Shown here in pieces: positions 21,293 through 32,289 of a DNA stretch of 64,000 nt. Under the pieces are notes generated by a model that saw nothing but the letters and a program-made list of their open reading frames with translations, had not been told where the DNA came from and did not search any database. The number at the start of each line of letters is the position of its first letter. The stretch's first letter is position 1. The DNA is from Alentia gelatinosa (Eukaryota; Annelida; Polychaeta; Phyllodocida; Polynoidae), in contig OX465584.1 of the NCBI GenBank assembly GCA_950022655.1, positions 8,151,124-8,215,123 on the forward strand, read 5' to 3'. The position numbers and the translations under genes were made by a program.

Positions 21293-21500
21293 ATCCCACC
21301 CCTAGTATTTTCCCCCATAGACTTAACATTGGGGACTCATACCCAACACCCATGGAGTATTTAGGAAAGATTCTCAATAGGGAATTATGTCACAAATGTT
21401 AGCCCATTAGTCAATGTGAGGGGTAAGATAAAATCAGAAGCCTATTCAAGTTTAGGGTCAGAGCTAGATCCCATCTTGTTTAAATTAGTATGTGATTTGT
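21293..21500. mobile_element. Foldback element FB-B, truncated
   Basis: It starts TATCCCACCCCTAGTATTTT and runs through CATAGACTTAACATTGGG and TTTAGGGTCAGAGC to CCCATCTTGTTTAAATTA. The distal arm is absent. Confidence 0.6.
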
Positions 21501-21900
21501 AAAGTGATTGCCAATGTCCTATGGGTTAATTTCCACGTTTCAAATAATTGTGATTGTAATCATAATTGTCCAAGTGATGAATTGAAGTCATATATCTATA
21601 TATGGTGATAAAAATGTATAAAACTTCATCAATATACAAAAACAAACAGATAACAATTCATAAATCATAGTACCGGCGAATGCCGCTGCAAGCCGCCACT
21701 GTGATGCGGGCCGATCAACAGGCAGACTCAAACTGTGTTAGGAGAGTGTTTATAGCAAGCCGTGGTGTGGAATTCAGGACCTCAGACGGTCGGAAGTAAA
21801 GGTGGATCACTAGACTCTCTTAATGCTAGGGAATCTATGCATGTTTCCACGTGTTCATGGGATGTCCTATAGTTATCTCAATATGCGCTGCGAATTTATC

Positions 21901-22438
21901 CAGGGTTCGTACATAGACAGCCCGATAAAATTCCAGGCTTTTTCCAAGCTTTTCCAGGCTCTAATATATTTTTTCCAGGCACATAACAATATGAATCAAT
22001 ACCATCTTGCTAGTGAATAAAAATAGTCATTGTTTGTTTTCTGAAGAGTGCATATCATATCTGGTCACTGTTTTTAAAACCATATCTAATTCATCACCAA
22101 ATTTAGTTAAAGTCTTCATTTTCCTTACTACATGTGGAATTTCAGTGGTTTGGGATGGATATCTTCAATATTCTTCTCTTTTTTTTGCCACTTTTGGATA
22201 TGAAGACAAATAATCCAAGTCACTGAGATTTCATAGGCAATTTTGTACCATAGTTATGGAAAGCTGATAATGACAAGAATTCCATAGACTAAAAAACATT
22301 TTATGCAAAACTTAATTTTCCAGGCTCTTCCAGGTTTTTGCAGCCTCTTTGTAAGAATTCCAGGCTTCTCCAGGCCTGGAAAACCCAAAAGCATAATTCC
22401 AGGCTTTTCCAGGTTTTCCAGGCTCTGTACGAACCCTG
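21901..22438. mobile_element. hAT-like MITE with CAGGGTTCGTAC termini
   Basis: The inverted ends CAGGGTTCGTACA and TGTACGAACCCTG are followed inside by many copies of TTCCAGGCTTTTCCAGG and complements. A TTTATC direct repeat abuts both ends. CAG-type termini and short duplications fit the hAT superfamily. No transposase. Confidence 0.75.
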
Positions 22439-22439
22439 T

Positions 22440-22570
22440 TTATCCTCCATAGTATAAAAAGTACCCATTGATCATGTATAGGGCCTCAGTGAACTACTAC
22501 TCACTGTTTAGAAACTGGTAGATACCATAACTATGGTATAGGGATTCAAAGCACTGCTGGTGAGGGACAA
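22440..22570. mobile_element. FB-A fragment
   Basis: TATCCTCCATAGTATAAAAAG and AACTGGTAGATACCATAACT match the FB-A inner region near 480-500 and 29100-29140. Confidence 0.45.
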
Positions 22571-22630
22571 CTCTGCAGGTTGGACCAAGGGAGGGCTGGG
22601 ATAATCGTCATGAAATAGTCCAGTGAGGGA

Positions 22631-22930
22631 TTGTTTGTTTGTTTGTTTGTTTGTTTGTTTGGGTAGTTTAACGTCCAATTTGTTCAATTAGACTTACTTT
22701 GGATTTGACCGAATCTATGAGATGAATGTAGGAAGAAATCCCACCCCTACACATTTACTGCGGTGAGAGTTCTTTTACTTCCCACACCACATAGATATGG
22801 TATGAGAAGGATTGGCCTTTGATATGGCAATAAATCTACCACTGCTGGGGGTGAAGGAGAAAAGTGGCTGCAGTGGGACCCGAATCAACAAAGTCCCGTG
22901 CTCTTTACCACTGAGCTAACTCCCCACCCA
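22631..22930 (-). mobile_element. SINE, body type 1, near full length
   Basis: Six TTTG tail units, body TTTGTTCAATTAGACTTACT, core, and tRNA head ending ACCACTGAGCTAACTCCCC (complement of box A). Confidence 0.8.
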
Positions 22931-23055
22931 CCCTGGTCGCTTTAGTTATGCTTGCGTGCGACCATATCCGGTCTGCACCATGAGGAGGGGAGGTGACCAA
23001 GAGGGTGAACAGATTGGTAATTTCTGTCCACCCCAGCACCAGTGAGGGACAATCA
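22930..23055. repeat. Dispersed segment shared with 31797-31912
   Basis: GTCGCTTTAGTTATGCTTGCGTG, ATATCCGGTCTGCACCA and GAGGGTGAACAGATTGGTAA occur in the same order after both this SINE and the one at 31508, so SINE plus flank were copied together or form one composite element. Confidence 0.6.
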
Positions 23056-23174
23056 GACACACTGGACATTGTGATCTCTGATTTATGATTTCTGCATCTA
23101 CACTTACATCCCCAATTTAACATCTGTCAAATTTAAGTAAAACCAAGTTTGAGCTGAGGACTAAGTCTGTACAA

Positions 23175-23650
23175 TGATCATGTCACAAAGGTTAACCCAT
23201 TAGTCAATGTGAAGGGTAAGATAAATTCAGAAACCTATTCAAGTTTTTAGAAGGAAACCCACGAGATGAAAATAGTTTGGTCCGTACTCCACCGAGTTTG
23301 ACTGCAGAGTAATTCACGAAGCGAAGCTGAGTGCATTACTCTGTGGTCAAACGAGGTGGTGTACAGACCAAGTTATTTTCATCGAGTGGGTTTCTGATTT
23401 TATCTCACCCCGTATAACATTAATTATTGATGAAATGAATCACCCAATTAGCCATTGAGTATTGGGTACACGAACCTCATGGCCGTGGAGTACAAGTTCC
23501 TAATGTTAAGCCTATGGAGAAAAAATACCGGGGTGAGATAAAGGGTCAGAGCTCAATCCCAGCTCATTTAAAAGGCTATGTAATTCACGCGGCTTTTTCT
23601 TGTGAATCACTAATTCAAACTCGATGGGATAGCTCTGACCGTAAACATTC
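23175..23650. mobile_element. Foldback element FB-B compound
   Basis: The hairpin at 23252-23396 has arms GGAAACCCAC..ATGAAAATA and TATTTTCAT..GTGGGTTTC. The pairing is broken by CGAG at 23262, 23293, 23352 and 23383, and by CGAAGCGAAGCTGAG at the apex. The shared module to GGGGTGAGATAAAG (23541) follows, then a second hairpin, GGGTCAGAGCTCAATCCC to GGGATAGCTCTGACC. Confidence 0.7.
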
Positions 23651-23759
23651 ATAAGTTCTTCTTTCCTGAATAGAACGAGAACCCAGAAACGTCGTAAAGA
23701 TAACAGAAAACGTGGTTACTAAGCCAATATATAGGCTGGAATATGAGCTCTAACCCCAA

Positions 23760-24090
23760 ACTTTTATAGGTTTCCTCTATATTATCCTACCCCTAATATA
23801 AAATCCCATAGGCTTAACATTAAGTTTCCGTATGCCACGCTGACTGGTATACAGAGTTTTATATGCCACTGGTGGCATACAGAATTTCTATTACGTAATA
23901 TTCCAAAATCGAGGAGAGACGGGGTAGGATAAAATCAAAACCTGATTCGTTTTAATCATAGCCATCCAATTCTACTCCTGAAGGTTTGGCTCCGGACTTC
24001 ACTCGGCTTCCCCTCATGAAATCACTATGCCAAACTCCAGTCGTGGCATACGGTGGCCAAGATTAAAACTCATCCAGTTTCACGATAGTA
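23760..24090. mobile_element. Foldback element FB-D
   Basis: It contains ATTATCCTACCCCTAATATA, the shared CCATAGGCTTAACATTAAG word, inverted TATGCCAC/GTGGCATA blocks, and GGTTTGGCTCCGGACTTC to GATTAAAACTCATCCAG, which matches 60440-60555 inverted. Confidence 0.5.
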
Positions 24091-24379
24091 CAAATGGGGA
24101 GAAATCTGGTACGACGTGTGGTTAACAGCCCTCACTTCTCAACGGCAATGTGTCAACGGGTCTAGAGTCACAATTACAGGTGACAGCTCCCACCCTAACC
24201 CAGAGAATCAACCTCCCGACAACCCCTGACCTTCAGGGACGACCTTGACACCCAACTCCCTCGTGCCCCTACGTGGTGTGGGGGCCCATTTCCACACGTT
24301 CACCCTAAACGTCCTTCACCGTCCAGTCCTGGGTCAAGGTCACCGGAAGTGGGGGCGGGTCACATGACCGTTCCGATAA

Positions 24380-25125
24380 CCAGGGGGCGCTGTATGCAGT
24401 TAACCCTGCGTGTTAACCCTTGAGGTGCTGGATTATATTTCCCCAGCCCCGGGCCCCGTGTAGGACTCTGGAACACGTGTCTTACAGGGCCGTGCGGGGT
24501 CAAGGCCGCCAGACCAGAATAATGTTGACAATGTAGGAATTGATATATTGTTTTGCCGGCGGGAAAGAGCGGGAAGCCAGCATTCTGATCAATACTGACC
24601 GCTGGGCAGGGGGCAGGCAGGGGTGCATTCTCCTAGCAGAGATCCTGTGCTCTATTTCCTGAGGCCGCTTGTATATAAATCTGCCTCATCCTACCTGTTT
24701 TGGCCGAAATCTAGCCCATACGCCAGTTTTTGAAATATCCTAAATTCTGAATATGAAACGGATTGTCTCTGAAGCTCATTTAACAATTCCTATATTTTTT
24801 CAGCTTATAATATATGAGTTGTTTGAGTTTCATAACTTTTGAATCTGCCTTGTTTTGAATCTGAAATGTTGGCTGGGTCCCCCTATCGTTAAAGGGTACC
24901 CGGGTACCAGCGTATGACGTCATTGGGTTGAGGCAGAGATTAGCACTAGAGCTGCGTATGATCTGCTGGGAGAGTGGGAGGGGTGCGGGGGTTATTCCCG
25001 CCCTCCGCTCCCCCGGGCCGGTAGAGGGCGCTAACCGAATCACAGCGTCTCAGCCTGCGTCCCTCGGCGGCCCGCCCTCTGGTGGGGAAACAAGACACAG
25101 CGGTTTGGCGCCCCCTGGAGGCTCT
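24380..25125. promoter_or_regulatory. Three CTCF-like motifs
   Basis: CCAGGGGGCGCTG (about 24381-24393), CCGGTAGAGGGCGCTA (25018-25033) and the minus-strand CCTCCAGGGGGCGCCA (25106-25121) match the CTCF core with at most one mismatch in the last two. A CACCGGAAGT ETS-type site lies at 24339. The three words span a hAT-like insertion. Confidence 0.35.
24626..24976 (+). mobile_element. hAT-like element family M4, copy A (internally deleted)
   Basis: The termini CATTCTCCTAGCAGAGATC and GATCTGCTGGGAGAGTG are inverted. The inner TTTTGAATCTGAAATGTTGGCTGG is shared with copies at 47508, 52238 and 59564. It is 351 bp against about 530-590 bp for the others. Flanking AGGGGTG repeats are offset by two bases. 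Confidence 0.75.
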
Positions 25126-25556
25126 TTTCGGTATCGGGCTAGACTGGGAGACCTGTAAACAGCCTGTTGTATACGTCTGTTTTATAGACAACCTACAATA
25201 GGAGCCATAAACTACCTACCATAATAGTGCAGGTATATTATACGGAAACTGCCTGACTGTCTTCGTACGTCAATAATATGCGGTAAAGTTATTGATCAGA
25301 TACATCTCGATGCCAAAGTGTTTTGACCAAGTATTTTGACGTACGTTTTCATATTAATGTATACCTAGATATGGCTAAATTTTAGTTAGTCACATGTTGT
25401 CACATATTTATGTGACGTACGTCCATAAATACGTATGGCTAGCAGCAGGCAGCATGTGTAGCTCATACGACCATAGGTACACAATAATATATGGATAGCT
25501 TGATCTCATGATTAAGTCTAGCCTTCTAAGGACTTGAGCACGATATACTACACACC

Positions 25557-25880
25557 ATAAAGTGTTCCTTATAAGAGCCTGGGTCAAAGCTTTCTTCCAT
25601 ATACTACTCACGACACGGCATTGCCTTATAAGGGCCTGAGTCAGGGCACCTTTACATATACTACTCATGACACGGCATTGCCTTATAAGGGCCGGAGTCA
25701 GGGCACCTTTACATATACTACTCATGACAAGGCATTGCCTTATAAGGGCCGGAGTCAGGCCACCTTTACATATACTACTCATGACAAGGCATTGCCTTTT
25801 AAGGGCAGGGTGCCTTTACATATACTACTCATGACAAGGTTTTACCATATATGGGCCTGAATCAGGGTGCTTTTACATAA
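25557..25880. repeat. 58-bp tandem repeat, about six units
   Basis: GCCTTATAAGGGCCTGAGTC-AGGGCACCTTTACATATACT-ACTCATGACA recurs with a 58-bp period. Frames through it are repetitive. Confidence 0.85.
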
Positions 25881-25894
25881 AGTATACCTGACAA

Positions 25895-25932
25895 GGGTTA
25901 AGGACGCAGGCACCCGTCCTTAAAGGGTTAAG
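25895..25932. mobile_element. Solo terminus of the TTAA MITE family
   Basis: GCACCCGTCCTTAAAGGG plus TTAA matches the right end of 20674-21011. It stops 44 bp short of the CARS1 exon. Confidence 0.5.
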
Positions 25933-25975
25933 TGAGAGAAGAGTGAAGAGCTCAGGAACACCGAGTAGAACTCAC

Positions 25976-26072
25976 CTTGTCGTCAATGTCAGTGATGTTC
26001 ATGGCGTAGAAGACGTCATAGTTGAAATAATTCCTCAAAACCCGCCGCAGAATATCAAAGGACATGTACGAC
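25976..26072 (-). CDS. CARS1: Cysteinyl-tRNA synthetase, cytosolic: second visible exon
   Basis: A 97-bp exon between CTTGCAG| and |GTGAGT. The first base completes an Arg codon begun in the exon at 26924 (phase 2), and 32 codons follow, leaving in phase 0. Residues read [20 protein letters not shown] and then [12 protein letters not shown], the conserved Rossmann-fold segment following HIGH in eukaryotic CysRS. The run MNITDIDDK is near-identical across animals. The exon border at DDK|IIK joins the exon at 5520 in frame. No stop or shift is present, so the gene looks intact here. Confidence 0.97.
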
Positions 26073-26923
26073 CTGCAAGGTAAATACGGGAAGCCTATAA
26101 GATACCAGGAGATTTATTTAGAGAGTAATGGGTTTGTCTTTTTTAAATTATTTATTACCGCTGGTTCTACCACTTGGGTAGTTCTTCCACCATCTAGTGA
26201 TATGATACACTATTTATAAAAAATAGAATTATAAACTCACAAGTTCAGAAAGCACACCTCAAATTTATAGGATTTCTCGCATAAGGATACGTTGTATGCT
26301 CCGGGGGCGCATATGGGAAAATCGTGCGTGTGGAAAAATAGTGCATAACTAATACGAACAGATATCGGCATGGCACTTGTCCAGAAAAAGGTGGATAATA
26401 AATACATTATAGACTGGTTTCAGATAAAAGCCGTTGTATGCTCTCTGAGTCCCTGTTAAATATCTCGTTTGGAGCGCTTCGAAATATTCACTCGGCTATC
26501 CTCTCGTTCATAATATTATATACCCGTGTGCGAATGTCTCACTCTTACTGACCAGGAGTACAGATTCCGTTCGTCACTGAGTGATTAAAGAATTTTCATA
26601 CGTCCCTCCATACCACGTGACCACTTTTATACTTGAAAAAAAGTGAGCTGTAAAATTATGAAATGGCGTTTTGATGATTTCTAGGTAAATAATGATAAGG
26701 AAACACAGTGAGTGTACCTGAAATCCATCTGTTCCTTTATATTTTGATCGGATATATTCACCTTGTTCTTCGAACTCTGTGAATATTTCTGACCAAATAA
26801 ACTCGAAACAGATTCCATTCAGGCATATTAACAATGTCTCCATATATTACTGCACGTCCCAAATTCAATGGCGAAGGAGGACACAGACCAAACACTCGTC
26901 AATTTCTTACTAATCATTCTCAC
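26073..26923 (-). other. CARS1: CARS1 intron, 851 bp
   Basis: Bounded by GCCAG|GTGAGAATG (donor side, 26923) and CTTGCAG|GT (acceptor side, 26073). It contains foldback remnants near 26470-26520 (TTCACTCGGCTATCCTCTCG), otherwise unremarkable AT-rich sequence. Confidence 0.9.
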
Positions 26924-27012
26924 CTGGCGTGGCCCATGTGGGACGAGTCGTAGACGGTGGGCCCGCAGCTGTACCAGCGCACCTGGCGACCGAACTGCGG
27001 GATAAAATCCTC
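26924..27012 (-). CDS. CARS1: Cysteinyl-tRNA synthetase, cytosolic: exon with the HIGH signature
   Basis: An 89-bp exon between TTTTTCAG| and |GTGAGA has 29 codons plus the first two bases of Arg. It encodes [14 protein letters not shown], then [16 protein letters not shown]. The Cys of SCGPTVYD corresponds to the first zinc ligand of CysRS, and HMGH is the class I aminoacyl-tRNA synthetase HIGH motif that binds ATP. Human CysRS has the closely similar WYCCGPTVYDASHMGHAR. The upstream exon, expected to encode an LYNSLT-type segment, was not found between 27013 and 32700. Confidence 0.97.
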
Positions 27013-27209
27013 CTGAAAAACACAAATAAAATACAGAATTAATTTCCTCAAAATTAAAATACAGCATTAATTACCTGAAAATAGAGCATTGATTACTTCA
27101 AAATAGAGCAATGATTACCTCAATATAGAGCATTGATTACCTCAGAATCAAAGGTGCATTCATCATAAGATGTACATACATATTGACAGGAATCGTACAT
27201 TAAGGTAGA

Positions 27210-28770
27210 AACTGATTAGTGCAGTTCTGGATTCATCTTACTAGTTTCACAAGCATTAGAATAGCATCATGATATCAGAATAATTCAAAGCACTTCGCAA
27301 ATCCAGTTATATATGAATCTCTATTTCTATGTCTTGTCTTCTGTCTGAAATCCCTGCTACTGATTGGTCAATTACATATGACGTCATCCCGCATCACTCC
27401 TCCACGGCCATGGTGTATTATCCTCACTTTTCTCCGGTGATCATTGAGTGTTTCTTTTAAATGTTATCCCTATGGCTAAACTTGTACCAGAGGTGAGATA
27501 AACACCCCTCCCCCTCCCCCAGTCTTTTACACACTCCCAAGGTACATTGTAGGACTGCTTCTGGCTGGTAGACACGGGTGTTATCTCCATTTGTTATGGT
27601 GCAAGGTGGTGTAGCGAATGACGATTATGGTACATCCAAACGAGTGGAGTATTGTGTATTTTATGATTTTGGTGCGGTTCTGGATTTATCTCACCCCTTT
27701 CTATGCCATTAAATAGCATCACAATATCAGAATAATAAGAATATACTTAAAAGCAACTCCAAGTGATGTCATCTCACATTCACTACGCCACGGCCATGGC
27801 GTATTATCCTCACTTTTCTCCAGTGATCATTGAGTATTTCTTTTAAATGTTATTCCTATTGCGAAACTTGTACCAGAGGTGAGATAAACACCGTCCCCCT
27901 CCCCCAGTCTTTCACACACTCCCAAGATACATTGTAGGACTGCCGCTGGCTGGTAGACACGGGTGTTATCTCCATTTGTCATGATGCAAGGTGGTGTAGC
28001 GAATGACGATTATGGTACATCCAAACGAGTGGAGTATTGTGGATTTCATGATTCGGGTGCGGTTCTGGATTTATCTCACCCCTTTCTATGACATTAAATA
28101 GCATCACAATATCAGAATAATAAGAATATACTTAAAAGCAACTCAATATGATGTCATCTCACATTCACTACGCCACGGGCATGACACAATATCTTCACTT
28201 TCCGGCGGTGATCATTGAGTATTTCTTTTAAATGTTATTCCTATTGCAAAACTTGTACCAGAGGTGAGATAAACACCCGTCCCCCTCCCCCAGTCTTTCA
28301 CACACTCCCAAGATACATTGTAGGACTGCCGCTGGCTGGTAGACACGGTGTTATCTCCATTTGTCATGGCGCTAGGCGGGGTGGCGAGTGACGATTATGC
28401 CACATCCAAACGAGTGGAGTATTGTGTATTTTATGATTTGGGTGCGGTTCTGGATTTATCTCACCCCTTTCTATGACATTAAATATCATCACAATATCAG
28501 ATTAATAAGAATATACTTAAATGCAACTCCATGTGATGTCATCTCACATTCACTACGCCACGGCCATGACACAATATCCTCACTTTTCTCCGGTGATCAT
28601 TGAGTATTTCTTTTAAATGTTATTCCTATTGCGAAACTTGTACCAGAGGTGAGATAAACACCCCTCCCCCTCCCCCAGTCTTTCACACACTCCCAAGATA
28701 CATTGTAGGACTGCCGCTGGCTGGTAGACACGGTGTTATCTCCATTTGTCATGGCGCTAGGCGGGGTGGC
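27210..28770. repeat. Foldback-derived tandem array, 385-bp period, four units
   Basis: The word GGTGATCATTGAG recurs at about 27436, 27822, 28206 and 28592 (spacing 384-386). Each unit holds CCACGGCCATG, AACTTGTACCAGAGGTGAGA, CACTCCCAAG-TACATTGTAGG, CATCCAAACGAGTGGAG and TTTATCTCACCCCTTTC. A related single copy lies at 34572. The array starts about 200 bp upstream of the CARS1 HIGH exon. Confidence 0.85.
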
Positions 28771-29035
28771 GGGCGGGGGGCGGGTGATACATGGGTGCCG
28801 GCGGATGCGGCCCAGTCTCGGTGGTCACAAGTCGGCCTCCTTCTAATAGCTGTGGAAATGAGGCATTCCTCAGGCGCCACATTGGCTCCATCCCTCATCT
28901 TTTATTGCCCCTATAGATCGCTACCTCGGCCCAGGCGCGCGCGACAATGGAGTCAAAGCCCGACTGAGCTGCTCACAAGCAAACGGAAGTGTATTCTATA
29001 AAGGAAACCTGTGAAGGTTTGGGGTCAGAGCTCTT
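28771..29035. other. GC-rich tail after the array, no gene recognised
   Basis: A CpG-containing stretch with GGCGCGCGCGACAATGG near 28940. Plus and minus frames lack supported exon borders. Confidence 0.3.
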
Positions 29036-29345
29036 ATTATGCATTGTATACAAAGACCCCGTTTAAAATGTATGGGGACTCAGTAAACCACGAACCATTA
29101 TAGAAAAAACCTGTCAGATACCATAACTGTGGTATATGGAGTCAAATCTGTGGTATACGGCCTCAAAGCCATGGTATACGGGAAAATAGTGCCCTTGTGT
29201 TACAGAGCAAAGAAATAGTCCCTATTGTTATTCCCTTTTATATGGCAATTACTGGGTTTGTTTCATTCAGAAAGATGGATAAAAATGCGATAGACGATGG
29301 TTATGTGGACAGGCGGCTCTGTAAACCACTCGAGGGCAACCTCTC
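29036..29345. mobile_element. Foldback element FB-A, copy 3
   Basis: TTATGCATTGTATACAAAG.. through GTATGGGGACTCAGTAAACC and GGTATACGGGAAAATAGTGC to CAGGCGGCTCTGTAAACC. At 29087-29094 it has CAGTAAAC where copy 1 carries the TTAA MITE, so it represents the empty site. The right hairpin arm is truncated. Confidence 0.7.
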
Positions 29346-29499
29346 ATGGCAAACAGGCAAACAAAAACTGTAGAGCAGCAAGGAGCAAGTATTTGCCAAT
29401 CTGTTCGTAACAGATTACAAGTTCAGTCAGTTTTCCCACATAATTACCTCAGCAGCCCACCCTGAAAACACAGACTAAGATTACTATATAGAGGAAACC

Positions 29500-30105
29500 T
29501 ATAAAGTTTTACGGTCAGAGCTATTATCTCACTCTTGCTATTTGTTCTCCATAGATTTAACATTGGGACCTCGTATCCAACGCCTATTAAATAATTAGGA
29601 AAAATATCCAATGGGAAATTATGTCACAAATGTTAGCCCATTAGTCAATGTGAAGGATGAGATAAATTCAGAAATCTATTAAAGTTTACAGTCAGAGCTC
29701 GATCCAATGCCGTTTGAATCACTATGTGATTCCATGGCCTCACCTTGTGAATTACTACCGATTCAAACTCGAGGCAGGCAGTTGCAGAAATGGCAAGTGA
29801 GTTACTATAGAGGAAACCCATGAAAGTTTAGGGTCTGAGCTCGTATCCCATCGAGTTTGAATCACTTAGTAATTCACAAGGCGAAGCCGCGTGAATTGCT
29901 ATGTGATTCAAATGAGATGGGATCGAGCTCTGACCCTAAACTTGAATGGGTTTCTGAATTTATCTCACCCTTAATATTGACTAATGGGCTAACATTTGTA
30001 TCATTATCCCCCATTGGATATTTTTCCTAAATATCTAATGGGTGTTAGATACGAGTTTCCAATGTTAAGTCTATGGAGAAAAAATATCTGGGGTGAGATA
30101 AAGAA
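29500..30105. mobile_element. Two adjacent FB-B foldback elements
   Basis: The first (29500-29790) runs from TTTTACGGTCAGAGC through the shared module to a hairpin half. The second (29808-30105) has a full hairpin: GAGGAAACCCATGAAAG, CCCATC-GA-GTTTGAATCAC facing GTGATTCAAAT-GA-GATGGG, apex CACAAGGCGAAGCCGCGTG, ending GGGGTGAGATAAAG. Confidence 0.7.
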
Positions 30106-30219
30106 AACTATCCATAGACTGAATATAACCCAAACCTTTGTTATTCATTCGAAATTGCACGCTCATTCATCAACGATGGACATACTATTTGCCCCTAGTA
30201 ACTTTCTTCATGTGCAAAA

Positions 30220-31310
30220 GAAGTGGCAAAAGAGTGTTGAGGGATCTGCACGAGGAACCACAGAGATGTCATATATTGTGAGAGGTGTTAAATGGCGCGG
30301 AAGCTGTTTCTCAAGATTATAACTATAAAAAATATTCAAAAGTGTGATTTTTCTCGAAACCACCATTTTCGAAAACGCCATCCCTCGAGCGGTCTCCCGG
30401 GCGAAAAAAAACCATAACTATAAGAAATGGTTTCTCTTTGTAGTGTTCACCTTTGCTTCTCTTAATCTCCTTTATACATTTATTCATGTGCTAACACTGC
30501 ACGAACATCATTATATTACATATGGATGCGCCCAGTGTATATAAGTAGGTATTTTGCGTATACAAGGTCGTCCAATTCCCCGTGTGTATACATCTCATCT
30601 GTAGGCATATATAAGCATGTGGGGGGGGGGGGGGGGGCGGCGTAGGGGGGGGGGGGGGGGCGGGGGAAGGGCTTCCCACTGAGGACACCTGTACTTCTAC
30701 CAACACAAACGGGCGGGAGGCGGTGGGGGAGAGGATATTTCCTCTCATATACGCCGGGTGTGAAATATAGCCAAGACGCGTCCGTATATAAACCCTGGGC
30801 ATATATATATATATATACAATGGTGGTTTTCGTGCAGTGTAAAGAGGCGGTAGAGTTTGGAGAGGTCCACAAGAGAAACCACAGAGATGGTGTACATTGT
30901 GGGAGGTGTTAAATGGCATGGAAGCTGTTTCTCGAGATTATATACACCCGGCGTATATGCAAAAGTGTGATTTTCTTCTCGAAACCGGCGTATACACCCG
31001 GCGTATATGAGAGAAAATATTCAAAAGTGCGATTTCTTTCTAGAAACCACCATTTTCGAAACCGCCACCCATCGAAACCGCCATCCCTCGAGCGATCACC
31101 CATACAAAATAATGAATCCATAACTATAAGAAATATTATCTCTTTGTAGTGTTCACCTTTGTTTCTCTTTATCTCCTTTATATCTTTCTTCATATGCTAA
31201 AGAGGCGGAAGAGTTTAGAGAGGTCCACACGAGAAACCACAGAGAGGGTGTACATTGTGGGAGGTGTTAAATGGCGTGGAAGTTGTTTCTCCAGATAGAA
31301 GTCTTGATTA
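30220..31310. repeat. Three partial repeats around GGAGGTGTTAAATGGCGTGG
   Basis: GAAACCACAGAGATG..GTTAAATGGC..AAGCTGTTTCTC occurs at 30255, 30875 and 31230, and CTCGAAACCACCATTTTCG at 30354 and about 31045. Embedded TATACACCCGGCGTATA words lie at 30749, 30941 and 30991. G homopolymers occupy 30618-30664. Confidence 0.6.
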
Positions 31311-31507
31311 AACGTGAGGAGCAGCGTGGCCCTGGGTCAGGTGACTGATGATATTAACTGACTAATGGAGTTAGATTGAGCGTTCTCACCGACTCCCACA
31401 TCAACCAATCAACACCCGCACACGGCGGGCGGGATATCCACGACTGAGCGCAGTCTCACTGCGGCCAGAGGCAGGGGTGGAGTTTCAGGAGGGAAATGCA
31501 ATGGGAT

Positions 31508-31796
31508 TTTGTTTGTTTGTTTTGGTAGTTTAACGTCCAATTTGTTCAATTAGACTTACTTTGGGTTTGATCGAATCTATGAGATGAATGTAGGTAGAAA
31601 TCTCACCCCTACACATTTACCGAGGTGAGAGTTCTTTTACTTCCCACACCACACAGACATGGTATGAGAAGGAATGGCCTTTGATATAGCAGTAAATCTA
31701 CCACTGCTGGGGGTGAAGGAGAAAAGTGGCTGCAGTGGGACTCAAATCAACAAAGTCCAACAACCTTGGGAGGTTCAGTGCTCTTTACCACCCAGT
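31508..31796 (-). mobile_element. SINE, body type 1, near full length
   Basis: The tail TTTTGTTTGTTTGTTTTGG, body TTTGTTCAATTAGACTTACT, core and a shortened tRNA head (GTGCTCTTTACCACC) are followed by the segment shared with 22930. Confidence 0.8.
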
Positions 31797-31912
31797 CGCT
31801 TTAGTTATGCTTGCGTGTAAGCATATCCGGTCTGCACCACTAGGAGGCGAGGCGATCAAGAGGGTGAACAGATTGGTAATTGCTGCCCACCCCAGCAGAC
31901 CTCGCAATGGGA
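31797..31912. repeat. Dispersed segment shared with 22930-23055
   Basis: Same ordered words as the earlier copy, including ATATCCGGTCTGCACCA and GAACAGATTGGTAATT. Confidence 0.6.
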
Positions 31913-31984
31913 AGGCTGAACTTCTAGTGGATTGGAAAACACAAACCAGCTAGGTGGGTGTATGGGGGTGGGGGTGGGGGAGTA

Positions 31985-32245
31985 GGGAGACGTGAGTAGT
32001 GTATGGTGACAGGCGTGGAACAGTGGGTGGTAGACTGGCATGTACTGAGGTGGGTAGCAGACAGGCTTATGTACTGGACAGTGGTGAGCAGACAGGCTTA
32101 TGTACTGGACAGTGGGTAGCAGACAGGCTGTATGCACTGGACAGTGGGTAGCAACAGGCTGTATGCATTGGACAGTGGGTAGCAGACAGGCTTATGTACT
32201 GGACAGTGGATAGCACTGTATGCACTGAGGTGCTGGGATAGGGCA
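31985..32245. repeat. Minisatellite of about 33 bp
   Basis: Six or seven units of GGACAGTGGGTAGCAGACAG-GCTTATGTACT with variation. Confidence 0.75.
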
Positions 32246-32289
32246 GAAATGAGCTCAGCTCTAATACAATATCCCATTTAGGGTTCACT

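Larger units (their letters stand above)
5619..25975 (-). other. CARS1: CARS1 intron, 20.4 kb, repeat-filled
   Basis: The intron is defined by the donor CAAG|GTGAGT at 25975 and the acceptor CACAG| at 5619. Frame and protein continuity across it are intact. Nearly all recognisable content is transposon or tandem repeat, with several GC-rich promoter-like islands and one plus-strand exon candidate (10146-10418). Unannotated gaps of over 300 bases inside it, such as 5620-6180, 6290-6760, 9700-10140, 13860-14280 and 19232-19720, show nothing I can assign. Confidence 0.85.
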
